Below are positions 58,715 to 64,000 of a stretch of DNA of 64,000 nt, one piece after another (within the stretch, counting starts at the first letter, position 1; every line of letters begins with the position of its first letter). This DNA comes from CAXMNX01 sp964194845 (GTDB lineage: Bacteria > Pseudomonadota > Alphaproteobacteria > Rhodobacterales > Rhodobacteraceae). Below the pieces are notes generated by a model. The model ran no database searches. It had not been told where the DNA came from and saw nothing but the letters and a program-made list of their open reading frames with translations. Position numbers and translations under genes: made by a program. Where the stretch lies: contig CAXMNX010000103.1 of NCBI GenBank assembly GCA_964194845.1, positions 1 to 64,000 of the forward strand. The letters are read 5' to 3'.

Positions 58715-60373
58715 ATGAAACATCGCCGTATCCTGTCGCTTTGGTTTCCGCGCCTTGCCGCCGAGCGGTGTCTGCGGCTGGAACGGGGTCTGCCGCCGCG
58801 GGCCTTTGCTGCCGTGGGCGATGTCAAGAATGCGCAGGTGCTGGTGTCGCTTTCCGTCGAGGCCGAAGCGGCGGGGCTGAGCCGGGGTCAGCCGCTGAGG
58901 GATGCCCGCGCGATGTGTCCCGAACTGGACACACGGCTGGAGAACCGCCAGCTGGATGCGGCGTTTCTGACGGTGCTGCGGCGCTGGGCGGGCAAGTTCA
59001 GCCCCTGGGTTTCGGAAGAACCGCCCGAGGCGCTGGTGATCGACCTGACGGGATGCGCGCATCTTTTCGGCGGTGAAGAGGCGCTTCTGGGCGAGGTCGA
59101 GGCGGATTGCGCCGATCTGGGGCTGAGTGTTCGCACCGGGGTCGCGGATACCGTGGGCGGGGCCTGGGCGTTGGCGCGGTTTGCCGGGCAGGGGGCAGAG
59201 ATAGGGGGCCGGTCGGGCGACGATATCAATCAGGAGGCACCGGCAACCCGCACCCGCGCCGCGCGGCGACGACACTGGGAACGGGGCGGGCCTGCACCTG
59301 CGGGTGCTGCACCGGGCAACCGCGCGGCGCGGATCGCCGCATCCGGTCAGATGCGAACGGTGCTGGCACCGCTGCCTGTGACGGCGCTGAGGCTGGACGC
59401 TGATACGGTCGCGACGCTGGCGCGGCTGGGGCTGCGACAGATCGGCGATCTGGCTGGCCAGCCGCGCGCCGCACTTGCCCGCCGTTTCGGGCGGCATCTG
59501 GTGCAGCGGCTGGATCAGGCGCTTGGGATCGAGCCCGAACCGGTCAGCCCCGCCCGACCGCCTGCGCATTTTGCGGTGCGGTTGACGTTGCCCGAACCGA
59601 TCGGGCTGGAAAGCGACGTCGTGGCGGCACTTGACCGCTTGTTGCCGGTGCTTTCGGAAAAGCTGACCCGGGCCAGCCGGGGTGCACGCCGGATACGAAT
59701 GGAATGCCACCGAAGCGATCACACGATGCAGGCCGTTGAAGTGGGGCTGGCGCGGCCCTCGGCGGCGCCTGACCGGATCCGGCCGCTTCTGATGATGAAG
59801 ACAGGCGACATCGATGCGGGTTTCGGGATCGACCGGGTGCGTCTGATCGCGGCGGTGACGGAACCGATCTATGCGCATCAGCATCGCGGCCATGCCGAGG
59901 CCGCCGCCGACGGTGCCGCGCGGCTGAGCGGCAACGTGGTGATGGACGATCTGATCGGGCGGGTCGGCGCGCGGATCGGGCTGGAGGCGATCACAAGGGC
60001 GCACCCGGCGGACAGCCATATCCCGGAAAAGACCTCGACCATAGTTGCCGCCGCCTGGGCCGAACCGGCAACGGCCTGGCCGCGCCCGCGCGGGCCACGC
60101 CCGGTCGAGCTTTGGCGCCCCGAGATAGTGTCGGCTGACGAGGCCCCGCATCTGCCCGCGCGGTTTCGCTGGCGTGGTCGCAACTTCGAGACCCGGGCCG
60201 GTATTGGTCCCGAGCGCATCTCGCCCGAATGGTGGCTTGACGAGCCGGACTGGCGTACCGGGGTGCGCGATTACTGGCGGGTGACGACACGATCAGGCGA
60301 GCGGCTCTGGCTTTATTTTGCGCATGGGGGGGCGATGTCACCGGGCTGGTTCTGTCAGGGCAGTTTCTGCTGA
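58715..60373 (+). CDS. imuB: ImuB, catalytically inactive Y-family polymerase homologue
   Basis: 552 aa from ATG 58715; a longer frame begins before the LexA box. The palm begins ILSLWFPRLAAERCLRLERGLPP without the canonical DxD metal ligands of DinB. LVIDLTGCAHLFGGEEALL and LRQIGDLAGQPRAALARRFG (helix-hairpin-helix thumb region) follow, and the little-finger part is LPEPIGLESDVVAALDRLLPVL. ImuB recruits DnaE2 to the clamp for SOS mutagenesis. Neither imuA nor dnaE2 is adjacent. Confidence 0.9.
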   Translation: MKHRRILSLWFPRLAAERCLRLERGLPPRAFAAVGDVKNAQVLVSLSVEAEAAGLSRGQPLRDARAMCPELDTRLENRQLDAAFLTVLRRWAGKFSPWVSEEPPEALVIDLTGCAHLFGGEEALLGEVEADCADLGLSVRTGVADTVGGAWALARFAGQGAEIGGRSGDDINQEAPATRTRAARRRHWERGGPAPAGAAPGNRAARIAASGQMRTVLAPLPVTALRLDADTVATLARLGLRQIGDLAGQPRAALARRFGRHLVQRLDQALGIEPEPVSPARPPAHFAVRLTLPEPIGLESDVVAALDRLLPVLSEKLTRASRGARRIRMECHRSDHTMQAVEVGLARPSAAPDRIRPLLMMKTGDIDAGFGIDRVRLIAAVTEPIYAHQHRGHAEAAADGAARLSGNVVMDDLIGRVGARIGLEAITRAHPADSHIPEKTSTIVAAAWAEPATAWPRPRGPRPVELWRPEIVSADEAPHLPARFRWRGRNFETRAGIGPERISPEWWLDEPDWRTGVRDYWRVTTRSGERLWLYFAHGGAMSPGWFCQGSFC

Positions 60374-60400
60374 AAAGCTGTCGCGCGATGCCTTCGGCGA

Positions 60401-60427
60401 GCGTATTTGGGAAAAGATGAAGAGGCG
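60401..60427 (+). repeat. Dispersed 20-mer repeat, copy 2
   Basis: GCGTATTTGGGAAAAGATGA at 60401-60420 is identical to 36188-36207. It lies 28 nt after the imuB stop and about 200 nt before msrP. Copy 1 is upstream of an ABC permease, so the two contexts differ. Confidence 0.75.
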
Positions 60428-60609
60428 GGTGCGAGCCAGAATTGAGATGGGAGCGACCAACATCACGAATGCGTGAAGTGGCGTGAGGGGAAAAGCGAAA
60501 ATTGTAACTCTGTTTCAAAGGGATGGCGCACGAGCACAGTGTCGTGAGGGTGATTGCCAGATCGCGTCCGGCCACGCATTTTATGCACAATCGGACGCAC
60601 GGAGATATT

Positions 60610-61539
60610 ATGGCAGGACGGTATAAAAGCAACTTGAGCTGGTCGGATGTCACGCCCAAGGCGGCGTGGCTGAACCGACGCGAGATTATGGCTGGTGCGG
60701 GTGCGCTGGCTGCCGGGTCAATCGCCGGTCCGGCAATGGCAAAACTTGGTGCCAGGAAGACGGCTTACGGCGAGGGTCTTGAGCCCAACGACCTGGAGCA
60801 CATCACGACCTACAACAATTTCTATGAGTTCGGCACTGGCAAGGAAGATCCAAAAGACAATGCCCACCGTCTGACCACGGATCCATGGAGCATCAAGGTC
60901 GACGGGCTGGTTGATAAGCCCGGCGACTATAACTTCGACGATCTGATGAGCGGAATGACGCTGGAGGAGCGGATTTATCGGCTTCGCTGTGTCGAGCGCT
61001 GGTCGATGGTGGTGCCGTGGGTCGGATTTGAGCTGGCCGACTTTCTGAACCGCGTCGGCGTGCAGCCCGGCGCAAAATACGTGGCCTTTGAGACAGCGCT
61101 AAGACCCGACGAGATGCCGGGCGTTCGCTTTCCGGTGATCGAATGGCCATATGTGGAAGGATTGCGGCTGGATGAGGCGATGCACCCGCTGACAATCCTT
61201 GCGACGGGTGTTTACGACGAGCCGATGCCAAAGCAGAACGGCGCGCCGATCCGGTTGGTGGTGCCATGGAAATACGGCTATAAGTCGATCAAGTCGATTG
61301 TCCGGATCTCGCTTGTGGATGAGCAACCGCCGACGGCGTGGAATACTTACAGCGAGCGGGAATACGGGTTTTATTCCAACGTGAACCCGAACCGCGATCA
61401 TCCGCGCTGGAGCCAGGAATACGAGCGGCGGATCGGTGGTGGATTGTTCGCCAAGCAGATCCCGACGCAGATGTTCAACGGCTATGAAGAAGATGTCGCG
61501 TCGCTTTACGCGGGCATGGACTTGATGGAGTTTCACTAA
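60610..61539 (+). CDS. msrP: Protein-methionine-sulfoxide reductase catalytic subunit MsrP
   Basis: 309 aa from ATG 60610 with GGAG five bases upstream. A twin-arginine signal (LNRREIMAGAGALAAGSIAG) precedes the molybdopterin domain. The Mo-ligand Cys is in YRLRCVERWSMVVPWVG, and FPVIEWPYVEGLRLDEAMHPL and PIRLVVPWKYGYKSIKSI are typical. It reduces oxidised methionine in periplasmic proteins with electrons from MsrQ. The GDCCVxC gene and then msrQ follow closely. Confidence 0.96.
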   Translation: MAGRYKSNLSWSDVTPKAAWLNRREIMAGAGALAAGSIAGPAMAKLGARKTAYGEGLEPNDLEHITTYNNFYEFGTGKEDPKDNAHRLTTDPWSIKVDGLVDKPGDYNFDDLMSGMTLEERIYRLRCVERWSMVVPWVGFELADFLNRVGVQPGAKYVAFETALRPDEMPGVRFPVIEWPYVEGLRLDEAMHPLTILATGVYDEPMPKQNGAPIRLVVPWKYGYKSIKSIVRISLVDEQPPTAWNTYSEREYGFYSNVNPNRDHPRWSQEYERRIGGGLFAKQIPTQMFNGYEEDVASLYAGMDLMEFH

Positions 61540-61542
61540 GCC

Positions 61543-61761
61543 ATGGACGGGACAAACGGCATCACACTGGCGTCTGAACTGACGTGCCCCGAATGCGGCG
61601 CGGTAACCGAGGGCGTCATGCCGACCGATGCGTGCCAGTTTTTCTATGATTGTCCGTCGTGCAAAACCGTTTTGCGACCCAAAGCGGGTGATTGTTGCGT
61701 CTGGTGTTCTTATGGCACCGTGCCTTGCCCGCCAGTACAGCTTGGAAATGGTTGCTGTTGA
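61543..61761 (+). CDS. GDCCVxC-domain small protein
   Basis: 72 aa. Cysteine motifs TCPECGAV and DCPSCKTVLRPK are followed by the family signature GDCCVWCSYG and a terminal GNGCC. The family often carries selenocysteine or metal-linked thiols; here all positions are Cys. It starts 3 nt after the msrP stop and its TGA overlaps the msrQ ATG, so it lies within the msrPQ operon and may relate to redox or metal delivery. Confidence 0.85.
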   Translation: MDGTNGITLASELTCPECGAVTEGVMPTDACQFFYDCPSCKTVLRPKAGDCCVWCSYGTVPCPPVQLGNGCC

Positions 61762-62366
61762 TGACGCCTGCGCAACGCGTGAATGTCGCGCTTTCAAAAG
61801 TGCCGGCCTGGCTGGTTTTTCTAGTCGGTGCCTTGCCGCCATTTTGGTTTCTGTATCTGGGCCTGACCGGTGGATTGGGTGCCGAGCCGATCAAGGCGCT
61901 TGAGCACAGGCTGGGCGAACTGGCGCTGCAAATGATGATCGCGATACTTGCCGTCACCCCGCTTAGAAACTGGACAGGTATCAATCTGGTCAAGTTCCGG
62001 CGCACCATTGGGTTGCTGACATTTTATTATGTCTCGTGCCATCTGCTGGTCTGGCTGGTGCTTGACGTGCAGATCCTCGGCCAGATATGGGCCGACATCG
62101 TGAAGCGCCCCTACATCACCATCGGTATGCTGGCGTTCACGCTGATGATTCCGCTGGCGGTGACCTCAAACAACTTGTCGATCCGCAAGTTGGGCCCGAA
62201 AAATTGGCGACGCTTGCATCAACTGACCTATGGCGTCGGGGTTCTTGGGGCCGTGCATTTCGTGATGCTGGCCAAGGGATTTCAGATCGAGCCGCTGATC
62301 TATCTGAGTATTGTGATCGCTTTGCTGGCGACCCGAATTCGCCTGCCGCGACGCGCGATCGCCTGA
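61761..62366 (+). CDS. msrQ: Heme-binding membrane subunit MsrQ
   Basis: 201 aa from ATG 61761 (TGATG overlap). About five or six TM helices: WLVFLVGALPPFWFLYLG, LALQMMIAILAVTPL, TIGLLTFYYVSCHLLVWLVL and YGVGVLGAVHFVMLAKG, with His ligands in CHLLVW, RLHQLTYG and VHFVM. It passes electrons from the quinone pool or a flavin reductase through heme b to MsrP. Confidence 0.95.
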   Translation: MTPAQRVNVALSKVPAWLVFLVGALPPFWFLYLGLTGGLGAEPIKALEHRLGELALQMMIAILAVTPLRNWTGINLVKFRRTIGLLTFYYVSCHLLVWLVLDVQILGQIWADIVKRPYITIGMLAFTLMIPLAVTSNNLSIRKLGPKNWRRLHQLTYGVGVLGAVHFVMLAKGFQIEPLIYLSIVIALLATRIRLPRRAIA

Positions 62367-62410
62367 CGAATTTGCTTTCGCGCTTTGGCGGCACTGCTAG
62401 GGTCCGCGGC

Positions 62411-63574
62411 ATGGAACGGGATGGCGTTCGCGCCGCGAAAATTCTGATCATGGCGCTTTTCTGCCTGCAACCGATGGTGATCGGAAGCTGGCTGGCGCTG
62501 ATCCCGCACGTGAAGGAAACCATCGGCCTTTCTAAATCCGAACTGGCAATAGCACTTCTGGGCATGCCGACGGCGCTTTTAATCTCGCTGCAATTTGTTG
62601 GGCGGGTGGTGACGCGCGTCGGTGTAAGGCGGCTTTTTCTTTTCGCTTTTCCAGTTCAGGCAATCGCCGCGTTGTTGCCGATATTGGCGCCTAGTCAGAT
62701 CTGGCTTTTCGCAGCACTGGCCGCGTTTGGAGCCGCAATTGCCTTTATGGAGGTGGCGCTTAACGTCTATGCCGGTCGTCTGGAAAAGGCCGCCGGTCGC
62801 CTGATCATGAACAGGTGTCATGGGTTTTGGGCGATTGGGCTGATGATTGGTTCGGCCATTGCAACCGGCGTTGCGCCGACCGCGACGCCGCTGGGGGCAA
62901 TGGCGTTAATTGCATTTGCAACGGCACTGGCGGGTGTGCTGGTTGCTTCGCGGTTACCGAAATTCGGCGAGACTTCGGGCGGCCAAATTCTACCTCGCCG
63001 ACGGTTGCGCGATTTACCAACGGCCTTATTGGCCATCGGGCTGTTTATGCTGACGGTCACGCTTGCCGAGGGTGCCATGGCTGATTGGTCCGCCGTTTAC
63101 CTGTCCGAACGGACGTCTTCGGAACTGACAGAGGCAGGGATTGCCGTGACGATTTTCGCCGGTTTCATGGCCGCTGCGCGGTTCTCGGGCGATATTTTGA
63201 AACATCGTTTCGGCGCGGTAAATTTCGCGCGGGGTTCAATCGCGACCGCAATCGCCGGACTTCTGCTTTTGATCCTGCCATTGCCAATTGCTGCGGCCTT
63301 TGTCGGCTTCGCCTTCGTTGGATTGGGCGTTGCGTCAGGATACCCGCTGGGTGTTTCGGCAGTGGCGGCACTGGATGACACCCACGAGGCGGGAAACGTC
63401 GCGCTTATGTCAACTTTCGCCCTGACCGGTTTTCTGATCGGACCACCGGTCATCGGGTTTCTGGGTGAAGCGTTCGGTCTTCGCGTCGGGTTCGCGATAT
63501 TGGTGCCCGCGTTGCTTTTTTGCCTTTACTTTGCGGGCTGGCTGCGGCCAACGGGAAATAGTCAGCTGCCCTGA
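62411..63574 (+). CDS. MFS transporter
   Basis: 387 aa from ATG 62411, about 12 TM helices with the pattern of YbjJ-type MFS proteins: LALIPHVKETIGLSKSELAIALLGM, FGAAIAFMEVALNVYAGRLEK, MNRCHGFWAIGLMIGS and VASGYPLGVSAVAAL. The second half begins LPTALLAIGLFMLTVTLAEGAMADW. The substrate is unknown; a sugar or drug efflux role is possible. It overlaps the TPR gene stop by 13 bp. Confidence 0.9.
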   Translation: MERDGVRAAKILIMALFCLQPMVIGSWLALIPHVKETIGLSKSELAIALLGMPTALLISLQFVGRVVTRVGVRRLFLFAFPVQAIAALLPILAPSQIWLFAALAAFGAAIAFMEVALNVYAGRLEKAAGRLIMNRCHGFWAIGLMIGSAIATGVAPTATPLGAMALIAFATALAGVLVASRLPKFGETSGGQILPRRRLRDLPTALLAIGLFMLTVTLAEGAMADWSAVYLSERTSSELTEAGIAVTIFAGFMAAARFSGDILKHRFGAVNFARGSIATAIAGLLLLILPLPIAAAFVGFAFVGLGVASGYPLGVSAVAALDDTHEAGNVALMSTFALTGFLIGPPVIGFLGEAFGLRVGFAILVPALLFCLYFAGWLRPTGNSQLP

Positions 63575-64000
63575 TGGCTGGCGATATCGGCCTTCAGATC
63601 GCGGTATTCGTGGCAGTTGGATCCGCAAAGCTCCAAAAGCCTGTCCAGATTTGAATTCGCGTTTTCCAACTGGTTCAGGATCAGGAACAATTCGCCCTGA
63701 TACTCCAGCGCGCCCAGATGATCTGGTTCGATCTTCAGCGCGGCGGCGTAGTATCGCGAGGCGTCTTTCGTTCTTCCCAATTTGCGGCTGGCAAAACCCA
63801 GGAGGTTGTAGGCGTTGGCGTTTTGTTTGTCCTGTCTAACGACGGTTTGCAGCGTTTGTATTGCATCGTCGTACCAGCCCCTACCGATGTCATCCTGCGC
63901 GCTGCGCATCTTGGCGAGAGTAATTGAGTTTGACGCTGAGTCGTCACTTGATGATCCTCCTGACCCCCCAGAGCCCATGGCTCCGACAGGTGCGACGCCG
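63562..64000 (-). CDS. TPR-repeat protein, 5' part outside the window
   Basis: The frame is open to the right edge, and the codons before the in-frame ATG at 63978 (GVAPVGA) look like the start of a mature secreted protein. TPR-like helices are visible: SAQDDIGRGWYDDAIQTLQTVV, NAYNLLGFASRKLGRTKDASRYYAAAL and LGALEYQGELFLILNQLENA. The C-terminus has CGSNCHEYRDLKADIA with two Cys. It is a protein-interaction scaffold with unknown partner. Confidence 0.8.
   Translation of the reverse strand, partial: GVAPVGAMGSGGSGGSSSDDSASNSITLAKMRSAQDDIGRGWYDDAIQTLQTVVRQDKQNANAYNLLGFASRKLGRTKDASRYYAAALKIEPDHLGALEYQGELFLILNQLENANSNLDRLLELCGSNCHEYRDLKADIASHQGS

Noticed and set aside
58616..60151. 511-codon minus-strand frame over imuB
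   Set aside because: High-GC shadow with a His/Arg/Gln-rich composition; imuB on the plus strand is a recognised family with a LexA box at its start.

Overview
The window looks like chromosomal DNA of a marine Rhodobacteraceae (Roseobacter-type) alphaproteobacterium. The evidence is GC-rich, densely packed coding DNA; mipZ; a phaZ/phaC/phaP granule locus with CTGC-N3-GCAG sites; the mutasome genes imuA and imuB, each with a GAAC-N7-GAAC LexA box; mbfA with an Irr-like box; msrP/msrQ; a HWE-type kinase; and many small Rhodobacteraceae-type lipoproteins. No rRNA, tRNA, CRISPR array or complete insertion sequence was seen.

Layout. 0-0.9 kb: N-terminal part of a P4-type tyrosine integrase cut by the left edge, then a gene-poor stretch with nested inverted repeats. 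0.9-5.9 kb: a two-TM protein, mipZ, an exbB-exbD-exbD operon without a visible tonB, DUF1330, and a soluble kinase/receiver pair. 6-9.8 kb: phaP and phaC facing phaZ. 9.8-14.8 kb: DUF3572, a PleD-like cyclase with a degenerate first receiver, an envelope-sensing cluster (secreted EF-hand protein, ECF sigma factor, anti-sigma candidate, CnrX/Spy-like sensor), DUF983 and a NUDIX hydrolase. 14.8-22.5 kb: EamA exporter, fatty acid desaturase facing an XRE regulator over two palindromes, aldo/keto reductase, imuA, YceI, two cold-shock genes. 22.7-24.4 kb: an accessory pocket with a duplicated VOC-gene tail, palindromic repeats and an AT-rich HEPN-domain gene. 24.4-36 kb: ettA, a second aldo/keto reductase, an M23 lipoprotein, a PepSY-like plus membrane-LuxR pair, a GntR regulator, galU, an OmpA-type lipoprotein, a two-domain Ada, nth, a PfkB kinase and DUF2157. 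36-42 kb: an oligopeptide-type ABC transporter whose permease and ATPase pairs are separated by three opposite-strand genes, two of them a second PepSY plus membrane-LuxR pair. 42-50 kb: GFA, aroA, trmB, VOC, SH3, a D-2-hydroxyacid dehydrogenase, a metalloprotease-like lipoprotein, a GT2-like protein, miaB. 50-64 kb: arsR-SRPBCC-DUF1761, phoH without ybeY, mbfA, a secreted 49-residue peptide with a TetR regulator, a ClpP paralogue, formaldehyde dehydrogenase, a frameshifted cytochrome c556, imuB, msrP-GDCCVxC-msrQ, an MFS transporter and a TPR protein cut by the right edge.

The most unusual signals are the two paralogous modules pairing a secreted acidic PepSY-like protein with a two-TM LuxR regulator, the LexA-boxed imuA and imuB lying 38 kb apart, the AT-rich HEPN gene bounded by duplicated sequence, the TetR/peptide pair sharing operator-like palindromes, and the GDCCVxC gene inside msrPQ. 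Start codons were reassigned from the longest open frame wherever a ribosome-binding site or family alignment favoured a later start.
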